Positions 41,294-49,970 of a DNA stretch of 64,000 bases are shown here, in pieces; the first letter of the stretch is position 1; each line of letters begins with the position of its first letter. The notes below the pieces were generated by a model, which worked only from the letters and a program-made list of their open reading frames with translations, made no database searches and was not told the origin of the DNA. Source of the stretch: Bacillus sp. OV166 (lineage in GTDB: Bacteria; Bacillota; Bacilli; Bacillales; Cytobacillaceae); assembly GCF_900177675.1 (NCBI RefSeq), contig NZ_FXWM01000001.1, forward strand, positions 4,659,001 to 4,723,000, written 5' to 3'. A program made the translations under genes and the position numbers.

Positions 41294-42397
41294 CTAAGAT
41301 TGTTTCAACTGTTTAAAGTTATTTTGCAGTTGTTCTAAACGTTTGGTGCCTTCAATCCGCATCCGTTTATTTTCATCTTCGATAGCCCTTGTTTCCTGCA
41401 TGCCTTTGATGATAATATTCCAAGATTCTTCAATCGTCTCGATTTTTATACTTGGACCTCCGGCAAGCCTAGCAATATCCGTGCTTTGCTGGGAAATGTT
41501 TTGCGCATTTTTCAGAAGCATTTCATTTGTCCTGCGGTCAAGTTCACTCATTGAATCAGCAACCAGCTTTTGTCTTTTCGCCGCCATCGCTTGAATCAGA
41601 CCATTTTTAAAAATCGGGATAGTCGTCACAAATGCCGAATTGATTTTTCCAATCAGTTTCGTATTTCCTCTTTGCAAAAGACGAATCTGCGGAGCAGTCT
41701 GCAGTGAGACCATTTTGGCCATTTCTAGATCATAGATGCGTTGTTCTAATAACTCAATGACATTTTTCAGCGAGTCCAATTGCATGGAGGCAAGTTGATC
41801 ACCTGCTCCAGCTCGGGATTCAAGCTGGGGAAGTTGATTATTTTTTAGTTCCTCAACTTTTATCTCACCCGCAACAATATACTTTTCAAGCGTTAAATAG
41901 AATTGATAATTTTGCTCATACATTTGCTCGAGCATATTTGTTGCATCAACCATTTCATGCTGATATTTCGATATTTCTATGTATACCTTGTCAATCTCGG
42001 AGCCCATGGTTTGGTATTTGCCGAACAGCTTTTCGACCACCTTTTCACCCTTTTTAAAGAGCTTACCAAAAAATCCACCTGAAGTTTTTTGAAAGTCCTT
42101 AGCATCAAACTTATCCATAATCCGGCCCAGTTGTTTAAGTAGTTCACCAGAATCCTCCACTTTTGAAGTCTTCATATTGTTTAATATCTGATCCGAAAAA
42201 CGGGAAATTTGGACGGCTGGTTCCTTCCCAAACTCTAAAACCTGGATTTGGTCACGCTCATCAATCGTACGGGCTAAATTTTGAATTTCTGGTTCTTTCC
42301 GAAGTGCAAGTTTAATGTCAGAGACTTTTGTTTCTGTTAGGATGTCATCCGTACCTGCTGGCGTTAAACCGCTTGATGGATTCGGCATAAGAGTCAC
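41294..42397 (-). CDS. TelA-family protein (YceH)
   Basis: 367 residues, almost entirely helical, with the TelA signatures ALRKEPEIQNLARTIDERDQ, RLLQRGNTKLIGKINSAFVT and TIPIFKNGLIQAMAAKRQ. There is no membrane segment. It is a toxic-anion-resistance-type protein that acts with TerC/TerD in envelope or metal stress. The start follows yceG by three bases, so translation is probably coupled. In B. subtilis the order is yceG-yceH. The same pair is seen here, now ahead of two terD genes. Confidence 0.92.
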   Translation of the reverse strand: MTLMPNPSSGLTPAGTDDILTETKVSDIKLALRKEPEIQNLARTIDERDQIQVLEFGKEPAVQISRFSDQILNNMKTSKVEDSGELLKQLGRIMDKFDAKDFQKTSGGFFGKLFKKGEKVVEKLFGKYQTMGSEIDKVYIEISKYQHEMVDATNMLEQMYEQNYQFYLTLEKYIVAGEIKVEELKNNQLPQLESRAGAGDQLASMQLDSLKNVIELLEQRIYDLEMAKMVSLQTAPQIRLLQRGNTKLIGKINSAFVTTIPIFKNGLIQAMAAKRQKLVADSMSELDRRTNEMLLKNAQNISQQSTDIARLAGGPSIKIETIEESWNIIIKGMQETRAIEDENKRMRIEGTKRLEQLQNNFKQLKQS

Positions 42398-42400
42398 TTA

Positions 42401-44038
42401 TTAATCTCCCCTTAAATTTTTTAAGATTCCTTGAAAAAGCCCTTTTTTAAAAATAGACGGTTCTTTAAATTCTAAATCAAAAACAACGTCTTCAAGCCAA
42501 TGCTTGTCAAATAAACGATCGTCCAAGAAATTTTCAATATCATTATGCCCAGGAGGATTATACAGGATGATATCAATACCAAATTGATTTAATAGCAAGA
42601 TAAGTGCTGCATCTGACCTTGAGAATATACCTGCTAATTCATTATTGTAAATGATTAATTTAGGTATATGTTGCGAGTAGTCAAATCTCTCGATTAACTG
42701 AATGATGGGTTTTGGCATAAACAATGCCTGTGTAAATAAATACATTTTTACGTCTTCTATACTTTCCTTCGGTAAGGGCTTTAAACCTGGTTTTTCACAG
42801 ATTCTCCTAACGGCATTAGCGATTCCTTTTTGTAAGCCAGAAGATAAAAAGGAATATGGCCAGTAATGTGCTTGCATCATATTAGCCGGATTAATAAAGC
42901 CATCCTTATCAAGGGCATTTCGATAATGAAAGCGAAAATCACTTGTGCTTGTCATCGTGATTGGCAAACGGCGAATCAGTAAACTATGCTCTAATTCACT
43001 GAGTGATTGCAGACGGTCCCAGTACTCTTTGCGATTTTTACTAACACCCTGTACTTTAGCAAAGATAGAAGGTATTTTGACTTGTCCGTTCCCCACCTCA
43101 AAATCTGGTCTTACCATCGCCATTTCTTTCCCAAGAATAAATAGTTCATCATAAGTCGTTTTTAATGTAATCGAGGACGGAGTATAATCCCTTAATTGCC
43201 ATGGTTTGTAAAGACCTGAACCCTCTTGGTTTAAAATCGTTTCAATTTCTTTTGAGGCCCTATATGCAACCGTTGCCTTACGACTGCGCTTTTCCTTAGG
43301 TAACGGTTCCGCAGGCAGCTTATTTTGAAATTGATGCGAGAAGATTGGGTCCTCCATCATACCTTCTAAAATATCCTTACCTTCTGGATGGAAAATAACA
43401 ATATCACAGGCAAGCCTGCTTAAATAATATAAAAAATATTGGTGGCTTTTCTTAAATTCGCCGTACCACAAAAATTTAGGCATTTCGATTTGTGGATCAG
43501 CCATTTCCAAAACGGGCTGTAAATGATTGATGGACCATTTAACAATGTCAACAAGCACCCGCCTAAGCTCGTGGTTCTTTAGCCCGTCCCTTTCAAGTTT
43601 TGCGTACAACTCCAGTGTTGCGATCATCGCTTCTCTTATCTTCCTATGGATTACCGGTACCTTTGATTTCAACAATAACTGTTCCCCATCTAGAAAAGCC
43701 GTAAATCGGTTGATGGACAGCTTTTGTTCACGATTAATATTTATGACTTTTTGAATGGATTGAAAGTGAGTGTTGTTAATTGTTTTATCTAGTGATTCCT
43801 CACTTAGCAAATGAAGTCTCCATTCCTCATTATTAACATAATCAAAAAGCTGGTTATAATAGGTATCCGTATCGATTGGTATCCCAAGGAACTTTCCAAG
43901 TACTTGCCCAATGTGAATTTTTCCATTTTCTAATGAATAATTTGGCCGTTCAGGCAGCGGTTTTTTCAGCAAGGCGTGCCAATTTTCATATGAAAGGGAT
44001 ACTGGATGGGCGATTAGCTGATTTAATGATGGATGCAT
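42401..44038 (-). CDS. yceG: YceG-family protein, predicted component of Ter biosynthetic module
   Basis: 545 residues of the YceG_bac family. No membrane part. Visible conserved stretches are LFDYVNNEEWRLHLLSEESL near the N-terminus, FPQMSTE-like central parts and LIIYNNELAGIFSRSDAALI with FGIDIILYNPPGHNDIENFL at the end. The latter looks like a Rossmann-type or glycosyltransferase-like fold, but no active site is obvious to me. It is the first gene of the unit with telA, behind an ECF-type promoter. Family descriptions list it as part of a putative biosynthetic module of Ter systems. Confidence 0.85.
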   Translation of the reverse strand: MHPSLNQLIAHPVSLSYENWHALLKKPLPERPNYSLENGKIHIGQVLGKFLGIPIDTDTYYNQLFDYVNNEEWRLHLLSEESLDKTINNTHFQSIQKVININREQKLSINRFTAFLDGEQLLLKSKVPVIHRKIREAMIATLELYAKLERDGLKNHELRRVLVDIVKWSINHLQPVLEMADPQIEMPKFLWYGEFKKSHQYFLYYLSRLACDIVIFHPEGKDILEGMMEDPIFSHQFQNKLPAEPLPKEKRSRKATVAYRASKEIETILNQEGSGLYKPWQLRDYTPSSITLKTTYDELFILGKEMAMVRPDFEVGNGQVKIPSIFAKVQGVSKNRKEYWDRLQSLSELEHSLLIRRLPITMTSTSDFRFHYRNALDKDGFINPANMMQAHYWPYSFLSSGLQKGIANAVRRICEKPGLKPLPKESIEDVKMYLFTQALFMPKPIIQLIERFDYSQHIPKLIIYNNELAGIFSRSDAALILLLNQFGIDIILYNPPGHNDIENFLDDRLFDKHWLEDVVFDLEFKEPSIFKKGLFQGILKNLRGD

Positions 44039-44140
44039 TCATAATCCCTTCCTCAAAAAAGAAGCTATTTTTCTAGCGCTAGAAAATTATGTAAGGTTTC
44101 CATAACATCATATCATAGTTATTTAATTGGTTCATTTGTT

Positions 44141-44168
44141 TATACGAATGTCATAAAAAAATGTTTCG
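44141..44168 (-). promoter_or_regulatory. ECF (SigW-type) promoter of the yceG-telA-terD-terD unit
   Basis: CGAAAC, a 16-base spacer ATTTTTTTATGACATT, then CGTATA on the minus strand. The spacing and both elements fit the SigW/SigM class, and the spacer strongly resembles that of the terD promoter at 50584-50611. Confidence 0.72.
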
Positions 44169-44252
44169 TCTTTTTCACCATTTCCTCATTTTTCACCTTT
44201 TTCCTTGTCCTTACATACTATTTGAGTACTGACGTTAAAGTAGGTGACTCGA

Positions 44253-44492
44253 ATGAGATTTTTATATAAGCGGCCTAGGATGGAACACATTCAGGAAGAA
44301 TTAAATACCGTGATGGAAGTGATGGTTTCCGATGTTTTTATTTACCTAGATTTATTTGTGTTTAGCTTAATCTTTACGATGCTGCTTTCTTCAACATTGC
44401 ATTCCCTAGCCATGTCGATTCTATTCTTTTTTGGATGCTATAGTTTATTTTCTTGCGTATACTTATTTGTTTTTAACCGAAAAGTGAAATAG
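44253..44492 (+). CDS. Small two-helix membrane protein, 79 aa
   Basis: ATG after GTAGGTGACTCGA (AGGTGA six bases upstream). The frame could start at 44244, but that GTG is inside the ribosome site. N-terminal basic part MRFLYKRPRMEHIQEELNTV, then two hydrophobic segments (DLFVFSLIFTMLLSSTL and LAMSILFFFGCYSLFSCVYLF). It lies on the opposite strand in the middle of the Ter island and converges on the HAD gene, with one base between the stop codons. I do not know the family. Confidence 0.6.
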   Translation: MRFLYKRPRMEHIQEELNTVMEVMVSDVFIYLDLFVFSLIFTMLLSSTLHSLAMSILFFFGCYSLFSCVYLFVFNRKVK

Positions 44493-44493
44493 A

Positions 44494-45294
44494 TTAAACT
44501 ATAAGTTGTTGCAGCTGTAAAAATTGTTGGGTAATCTCATCCCCTGCACTAATACCATAATTTTTTGTAAGTGTAAAATTACTAGTGCCTGACACCCTTG
44601 CAAGCTCACCGTGGGCTGGGACAAATCGATATTGGCAGTTTTTCAGAAAGTCCCAATCTAGTACGGAGTCCCCCGCACCCGCAATGACTTCCATACCTTC
44701 TCGCTTAGAGATAAATTCAAGTGCATCCCCTTTGCTGATCGCAAGAGGGATAAAGTAGAGCTTTCTCCCCTGTATGGAGATCCTCCAACCATTTGATACA
44801 GCCAAATCATTAATCGCTTTTCGATCTGAAGCAGGTGGAAGACTGTTTAAGATGAAATAGAAAAATAAATTCTCCGCCTGCTTTATTTGCCCATCAAATT
44901 GAAAGCCTTCTCTTTTTAAAATCGCAAGCAACTCATTTTGTAGAACCGATTCCGCGTTTATACGCTGAAAAATATAGGTCGACCAATCTTTCATTATTTC
45001 ACCATTATTAATAATATTGGCCCCATTTGAAGTAATTGCATATTTTAGTTGTATGTCCTCCTTAAAAATGTAGAAACGGTTAAATTGCTCTGTTGTCCTC
45101 GTTGTAACCGGAACAAAAAGACTAGATAGTGATAGCTCTTTTAAAGCAAAAAAGGATCGTTCTGTCATATAGGCAACCCAATTATTATCTTTTTTTTCAA
45201 CGGGTTTTATGACTGTTTTATCTAGTTCTCCTAGTTCTTCTATAGCCCGTTTCGAATAAACCAATGTACGATCAAGGTCAGATGCAAAGATCAT
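44494..45294 (-). CDS. HAD-superfamily phosphatase of the Ter biosynthetic module
   Basis: 266 residues. The nucleophile motif DLDRTL lies at residues 6-11, the Thr motif in PVTTRTTEQ, the Lys in ISKGDALEF and the closing acidic motif GAGDSVLDWDF. It is a sucrose-phosphatase/Cof-like HAD enzyme and would remove a phosphate from the product of the module. Start and the upstream gene's stop overlap as ATGA. Near the C-terminus RVSGTSN is encoded by a 15-base copy of the genome's palindromic repeat core, apparently an insertion that kept the frame. Confidence 0.87.
   Translation of the reverse strand: MIFASDLDRTLVYSKRAIEELGELDKTVIKPVEKKDNNWVAYMTERSFFALKELSLSSLFVPVTTRTTEQFNRFYIFKEDIQLKYAITSNGANIINNGEIMKDWSTYIFQRINAESVLQNELLAILKREGFQFDGQIKQAENLFFYFILNSLPPASDRKAINDLAVSNGWRISIQGRKLYFIPLAISKGDALEFISKREGMEVIAGAGDSVLDWDFLKNCQYRFVPAHGELARVSGTSNFTLTKNYGISAGDEITQQFLQLQQLIV
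44585..44599. repeat. Half copy of the GTGTCAGGCAC repeat inside a gene
   Basis: GTGCCTGACACCCTT is identical, over 15 bases, to the end of the palindrome at 34507-34521. It lies in frame within the HAD phosphatase gene. Confidence 0.7.
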
Positions 45295-46412
45295 TTTTTA
45301 ATCCCCTTAACCGACTTGATTAAGCCGCAGCATAAATACTTTAAATTTGGATATGGTACAACGTCTACACCCTTTTCTTCGGCAAGCATTAGAATATGTT
45401 TGACAAATGGACTTGACGGATCGCGCATTAGTATCTTCCATGGAACCCTGCGAAGCAAAACTCTTGTTGTTTCTCCGACTCCTGGTTTGATATAATGGGT
45501 ACTTTCAATTTCAAACTCAGATTGAATTCGCTTGACGTCCTCCATCCCCAAGAATCCAGTTTCTATTTTCTCATTTTCCTTATGTGTAGCCATCTCCGCC
45601 GCTTCGCCTGCAATGTTTACAAATTCATTGCTAATCAAATCAATATATTCATTGGAAACATCAACAGGAATCAATTCCTCGTAATACTTAGCTCCATGGA
45701 ATTCATCCTTCCCGATATATTGATCATTTAAAACCGTCCTGCTCACCAACCCAGATACAGTTGAGTTTAGACATGCACTAGGAATTAAAAAATCCTCGCG
45801 AGTTCCGAACAAAGTGGTGCAATATCCTGGATCTGCGATGACTGCTAATGTGTCGTCGAGGTTTATCCCATATTTTTGTTGATAATCATGACAGGCTTTG
45901 GTCAATTCAAGCGAAATTGCCCCTTTACCTGTCCACCCATCAACAAATTGAATATCAGCCTCTGGATGTTGTCTAAGTATATATTGAAGTGCATTTTCGT
46001 CAATCCCTCTGTCGCGGATAATTGAAACACTGTAATGCGGCAATAATACATGGTAATTCATGTGAATATACCTTTTTATTAATATCCCCACAGGCGTTCC
46101 TGCACGCGCCAGAGAAACAAGTACGGCCCTATCACCCTTAGATTGATAGATTTGTTCAGCCACAACACCAATACATAGGGCAACTTTTTGTTTGTATTCC
46201 TGTAAGGTTTCCCAAAATAAATCCACATACGCCTTTGGCGGCTGGTACTCTATTGGCAGTGATTCGCTGTAGTGAACACCTGATTGAACCATCAATTCCC
46301 GATTTTCAGTCGAATCCTCTAGCTTAATATCACTTAAATCCTTTAATAGGAATTGGACATCCTCCGCATTATAGCTTCCGATTTTTGCCGGTTTATTGAT
46401 TGTGGTTTTCAA
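45291..46412 (-). CDS. StiP-family protein (cysteine-protease-like/PRTase-like), Ter module
   Basis: About 373 residues. The signature GYCTTLFGTREDFLIPSACL followed by NSTVSGLVSRTV marks the StiP family, which is named for a predicted cysteine protease. An N-terminal phosphoribosyltransferase-like half is suggested by VLVSLARAGTPVGILIKRYI and the SIIRDRGIDENAL stretch. TTG at 46412 has GAGGTGA six bases upstream and is preferred to the GTG at 46421. The gene overlaps the preceding one by about 20 bases and the following one by four. In Ter systems this family goes together with the TRSP and aldolase genes beside it here. Confidence 0.85.
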   Translation of the reverse strand: MKTTINKPAKIGSYNAEDVQFLLKDLSDIKLEDSTENRELMVQSGVHYSESLPIEYQPPKAYVDLFWETLQEYKQKVALCIGVVAEQIYQSKGDRAVLVSLARAGTPVGILIKRYIHMNYHVLLPHYSVSIIRDRGIDENALQYILRQHPEADIQFVDGWTGKGAISLELTKACHDYQQKYGINLDDTLAVIADPGYCTTLFGTREDFLIPSACLNSTVSGLVSRTVLNDQYIGKDEFHGAKYYEELIPVDVSNEYIDLISNEFVNIAGEAAEMATHKENEKIETGFLGMEDVKRIQSEFEIESTHYIKPGVGETTRVLLRRVPWKILMRDPSSPFVKHILMLAEEKGVDVVPYPNLKYLCCGLIKSVKGIKK

Positions 46413-47769
46413 CTTGTTCACCTCGATATTCAGAAAAAAAGACGAGTCTAATCATCTTTATTTGTAATTTACTTAGTTCTTTCAGTAGTGGTTGAAGATT
46501 CTCTAACTTTACTGTTCTTTCAAAAAAGATAAATATTTCATCGTAGAATCCTGGTGGAATATTGTAAAAAAAGTGGGTAATATCTTGGTCTTCAGGATTA
46601 GGAAAAGACGCACCAAACCTCGCTCCGTATCCTACTTTGTCTTCAATAAAAATCGGGCTTCGGGTTGTTGATTGATAATAAACACCTTTACCCATTTCGG
46701 CAGCTAATTTCATCGGAAGATACATAAACTCTCCAGTGCCTAGGCAAAGCGTCCTTTTTCCAATCCTTTTATTGTATAAAACGGCCGCAGCTGCAGAGGC
46801 TTTCTGTTGAAGACTCCTATTTTCCGTACTGCTTAGGCCGAATCGACCTGTCTCTTTAATAAATGCTGACTTATTCATCGGGTTATTGGCTGAATAGAGG
46901 GTCATGGTAAAAAAAGGTGATAGGTCTATTCGTTCGACAGAGGACTCGACGCGCTTGTTCGATTCCACTTTTATTGACCAATTATTCATATCATTATGCT
47001 GTTTAACCTGTACTGTACCGGCCAAAAGGCTTACCACATTGATTTTTATCCCCAGGTCCTGTTCAAGACGGCTAAAGCCATATCGATTTTCTTCTGAACG
47101 CCAATCCAAAATGGAAACAACGGTATAAATACGTCTAGGGAATTTAGCATGGATCGATTGGATAATATTTAAAGCGGTTTTACCCGTTGTCAGTTCATCA
47201 TCAACGAGGATGATTTCCCGTTCATTTTGTATCATTTCTAACGGAATAAAACAACGATGTGATGTAGCATGGGAATGCTCTTCTTCAAAGGTGATTTTTG
47301 GTTTTTCCTGTTCGAGTTCTTCTCTAGTGGTATGAAAGTATTCAGCTGATATAAAGCAATCAAAGAAAGCATGCCCAAGTGAGGTGGCGGTTTCAGCAAA
47401 TCCTATCACTACAGGACGAATATTGTCAGGGATAAAGGCCTTACTCTGATATGATTCTCCATTTTTAAAGGAGGTTAATAGACTCTCAGTTTCTAAACAT
47501 TTTATCTTCTTTACCGTTTCAAGGAATCTCGCACCAAGAAGTGCTCCAGTTTGCAGTCCCTTATTAGGATCAATTGGTAAGTGTTTACCGAGCACTTTAC
47601 TTACAAACAAAAACGACCGTTTCTTATTTATTCTGGCTGCCATTGTAAATAACTCTTCTAGTGGCAAATCATACGGATTTTCAGAAACTTCTATCTCTGT
47701 TTCAATCGAGTCTAAGATATTATACATATACTTCTTTTTTGATAAGGTCAATGGTTGTGAATTCTTCAT
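46393..47769 (-). CDS. Phosphoribosyltransferase with TRSP domain, Ter module
   Basis: 458 residues. The N-terminal half is a type-I PRTase: the PRPP loop reads IILVDDELTTGKTALN near 189-204, with PVVIGFAETATSLGHAFFDC before it. The C-terminal half (NRLSLSTENRS-type FGLSSTENRS, LCLGTGEFMYLPMKLAAEMG, DHITHFFYN-like end) fits the TRSP domain. It would attach or remove ribose-5-phosphate in making a nucleoside-like compound. The ATG at 47769 has GGGGTG five bases upstream. This makes a 50-base overlap with the aldolase gene, unusually long for coupled genes. Confidence 0.87.
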   Translation of the reverse strand: MKNSQPLTLSKKKYMYNILDSIETEIEVSENPYDLPLEELFTMAARINKKRSFLFVSKVLGKHLPIDPNKGLQTGALLGARFLETVKKIKCLETESLLTSFKNGESYQSKAFIPDNIRPVVIGFAETATSLGHAFFDCFISAEYFHTTREELEQEKPKITFEEEHSHATSHRCFIPLEMIQNEREIILVDDELTTGKTALNIIQSIHAKFPRRIYTVVSILDWRSEENRYGFSRLEQDLGIKINVVSLLAGTVQVKQHNDMNNWSIKVESNKRVESSVERIDLSPFFTMTLYSANNPMNKSAFIKETGRFGLSSTENRSLQQKASAAAAVLYNKRIGKRTLCLGTGEFMYLPMKLAAEMGKGVYYQSTTRSPIFIEDKVGYGARFGASFPNPEDQDITHFFYNIPPGFYDEIFIFFERTVKLENLQPLLKELSKLQIKMIRLVFFSEYRGEQVENHNQ

Positions 47770-48907
47770 GTAACACCCCGTACAGCTGTGATTTTAAAAT
47801 GGTTTTCTTTGCCCAGTAATAATGAGGTTTTATCTCATTCATTTTATTAGCAAAATTACTTTTCAAAACGCCAATATCCCCATTTGCCGCATTTATGATA
47901 TTGCTAGCATCAATGAATTCCTCGTAGGAAACGACATTTAGGGCTTGCACTACTTTGATATGTGAAGGATGAATAATCGTTTTTCCTGTTATTCCGTTTG
48001 CAATATCCATTAAGATTTCCTGGATTAAACCATCCATATGTTCATTGATTAATTTTGCTCTCCATTTCAACCCTTCATCCCCGTACCGTTCGCGGAACGG
48101 TGTTTGCCTAAGCTGCGGCTTTAACATTCTCTTTTTCGCAGAAAAATACTCCCAAACTGGACCAGATACAACGTAGGAACTATCAAAGCGTTGAAAGACA
48201 TTGATAATATCTGAAATGCAATCTCTTAAGACAGCGATATCATAAACGGTAGTATCCGCACTACGGCGAATTCCATATAATCCACAAAAATCAGTAGCCC
48301 CAATCCGAACATTAAGAATAATGTCCTTGTAGCGATCAAGAAGATTCTTTATACTCATTAATTCGTCCATTCTCGTTTCTTTTTGAATGACCTTTGCTGT
48401 CTCCAAAATCGGCATAGCATAAAATGGGTGCTCCTTTGTATGTAATCGGTTTACTTCCATTAATAGTTCTTCACCAATTTCAGCACTGAATTTTGGAAGC
48501 ACCACCCCAGTAAGCAGACCTATTGCATCCCCTAATTGTTCGGTAACCCGTTTTAACTGCTCTAGGTTTCGGATTCGGATAAACATAAGTGGTAGATCCG
48601 TATAGCTCAAAAAGCCCTTATTTAATTCAAAAAATAACTTTAATAATTCACTGATAAGCATTGCCTCAGCATCAGTTACCTCGTTATCACCAACAGCATC
48701 TTCTAAGTCGATGACAAGGGACGTTAAACCTTCATGCTTCTTAGAGAGGATTTCTTGATGAATATTAGGGCGTGTGGCAGGCATATAAAGCGTGGCGCCT
48801 AAACCATAGGACAGTAGTTCACGGTGAGAATATTTTGTATAAGCCTGCGGTTTTTGAAAGAAGAATCGTTTAATTTCATTTTCGTAAAAGTATGTAAAAA
48901 ATTCCAT
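47720..48907 (-). CDS. HpcH/HpaI aldolase / citrate-lyase-beta-like protein, Ter module
   Basis: 395 residues with the CitE-like TIM-barrel markers LYMPATRPN near 38-46, VIDLEDAVGDNEV (Mg-binding Glu-Asp), MFIRIRN, PKFSAEIGEE and MPILETAKVI, ending with VRIGATDFCGLYG. It would form or cleave a C-C bond on an acyl or sugar precursor. It is the first of four tightly packed genes (aldolase, PRTase-TRSP, StiP, HAD). It begins 76 bases after terC, with AAAGAGGAG upstream. The hairpin between terC and this gene would only partly separate the units. Confidence 0.87.
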   Translation of the reverse strand: MEFFTYFYENEIKRFFFQKPQAYTKYSHRELLSYGLGATLYMPATRPNIHQEILSKKHEGLTSLVIDLEDAVGDNEVTDAEAMLISELLKLFFELNKGFLSYTDLPLMFIRIRNLEQLKRVTEQLGDAIGLLTGVVLPKFSAEIGEELLMEVNRLHTKEHPFYAMPILETAKVIQKETRMDELMSIKNLLDRYKDIILNVRIGATDFCGLYGIRRSADTTVYDIAVLRDCISDIINVFQRFDSSYVVSGPVWEYFSAKKRMLKPQLRQTPFRERYGDEGLKWRAKLINEHMDGLIQEILMDIANGITGKTIIHPSHIKVVQALNVVSYEEFIDASNIINAANGDIGVLKSNFANKMNEIKPHYYWAKKTILKSQLYGVLHEEFTTIDLIKKEVYV

Positions 48908-48931
48908 AACTATTTACTCCTCTTTAAAGGT

Positions 48932-48970
48932 AAAAAATAGAGGAGACGGACTCTCGTCAGCTCCCCTTTT
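48932..48970 (-). terminator. Hairpin after terC
   Basis: The arms GGGGAG and CTCCTC with an inner GACG / CGTC pairing are followed by TATTTTTTA on the minus strand. A plausible terminator or partial terminator before the aldolase gene. Confidence 0.65.
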
Positions 48971-48983
48971 TAGTCAACAATTT

Positions 48984-49763
48984 TTAGTTTTCTTTGCTAG
49001 TTTCCTTTTTCTTATTCATGAAGTGAACAATAAAGGTTGCTCCAAATGTTACGGCTAGAATAATAAAGAAATGTAATGATTCAATATGGATGTTGAATAA
49101 CGGTAAGGTAAGTGCCATCTTAATAGAAATGATTAGGATTAAGATATAAGCGGTAGTTTCAAGTTCAGGAATCCTATCAATTAGTGTAAGAAAAACTCCG
49201 GCAACGCCACGCATCATTAAAACGCCAAGGATCCCACCTACAAATAAAATCCATACCTGATTGCTGACCCCAAATGCCGCAAGAACGCTGTCAACCGAGA
49301 AAGCAATATCCATTAATTCAACGGCAGCTACCGTTCCCCAAAAGGTACCAAATAAGCGTATTAGCAAGCCGCCTTGGTTAATTCCTTCTGCTTCCTCTTC
49401 ATCGTGACCAGCATCACCTTTATACTTATCGATGAAATACTTAATCGCTAACCACGCAAGATACGCGGCACCAAGGGCTTTAATGACCCAAAACTTGATT
49501 AAATATACTCCGATGCCAATCGCAATAAATCGGAATATATATGCTCCTAATAAACCATAGAACAAGGCTCTCTTACGCTTTTTAGGTTCCAAATGTTTAA
49601 CCATAACGGCTAAAACAAGCGCATTATCGGCAGAAAGTAATCCTTCTAAAATAATAAGTGTCCCAATAAGTCCCCAGCTGACTGGATCGGCCAATATTTG
49701 ACCCCACATATTCAAATCAAAAAATTGCGCATAGGTGTCCAAGATATGATTCAAAACTGACAT
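48984..49763 (-). CDS. terC: TerC-family membrane protein (YceF/MeeF-like)
   Basis: 259 residues, seven membrane helices. The conserved acidic residues are in EGLLSADNALVLAVMVKHL and ELMDIAFSVDSVLAAFGVS. A charged loop KYKGDAGHDEEEAEGINQ sits in the middle. In B. subtilis the TerC paralogue YceF (MeeF) exports Mn(II) and helps metallate exported enzymes, from memory. The same role is likely here. AGGAGG precedes the ATG. It lies between a dispersed repeat and the aldolase gene. The upstream terD gene has its own terminator. Confidence 0.92.
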   Translation of the reverse strand: MSVLNHILDTYAQFFDLNMWGQILADPVSWGLIGTLIILEGLLSADNALVLAVMVKHLEPKKRKRALFYGLLGAYIFRFIAIGIGVYLIKFWVIKALGAAYLAWLAIKYFIDKYKGDAGHDEEEAEGINQGGLLIRLFGTFWGTVAAVELMDIAFSVDSVLAAFGVSNQVWILFVGGILGVLMMRGVAGVFLTLIDRIPELETTAYILILIISIKMALTLPLFNIHIESLHFFIILAVTFGATFIVHFMNKKKETSKEN

Positions 49764-49785
49764 TAAAGTAATTCCTCCTAGAATA

Positions 49786-49909
49786 GAAAAGCGGAAGCGC
49801 CTTGTTCAGGGGCGACAAGCATAAGTCGAGCCGGCGTGAAGGTTGTTCTTTAACCTTCATGACGGATTGGCTATAGACCATAGAGCCCCTAGGCGCAGCA
49901 GCTAGACAT
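49786..49909. repeat. Dispersed intergenic repeat element, about 124 bp
   Basis: Begins AGAAAAGCGGAAGCGCC, contains a GAAGGTT...AACCTTC hairpin and the segment ATGACGGATTGGCTATAGAC, and ends GCTAGACA. I recognise this as a repeat scattered in Bacillus/Neobacillus genomes. It is not coding, and it separates terD from terC. A shortened relative lies at 57497-57538. Confidence 0.7.
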
Positions 49910-49930
49910 GTTGTTAACAAAGCTTTTGTA

Positions 49931-49955
49931 AAAAGACCCATTATTGATTGGGTCT
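49931..49955 (-). terminator. Terminator of terD
   Basis: The stem AGACCCA / TGGGTCT, eight-base loop, then TTTTTAC on the minus strand, 16 bases past the terD stop codon. Confidence 0.88.
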
Positions 49956-49970
49956 CTTCATTTTGAAATA

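Noticed and set aside
49717..49941. 74-codon minus-strand frame in the terD-terC gap
   Set aside because: It runs through the dispersed repeat, has no ribosome site and the product is of unnatural composition.
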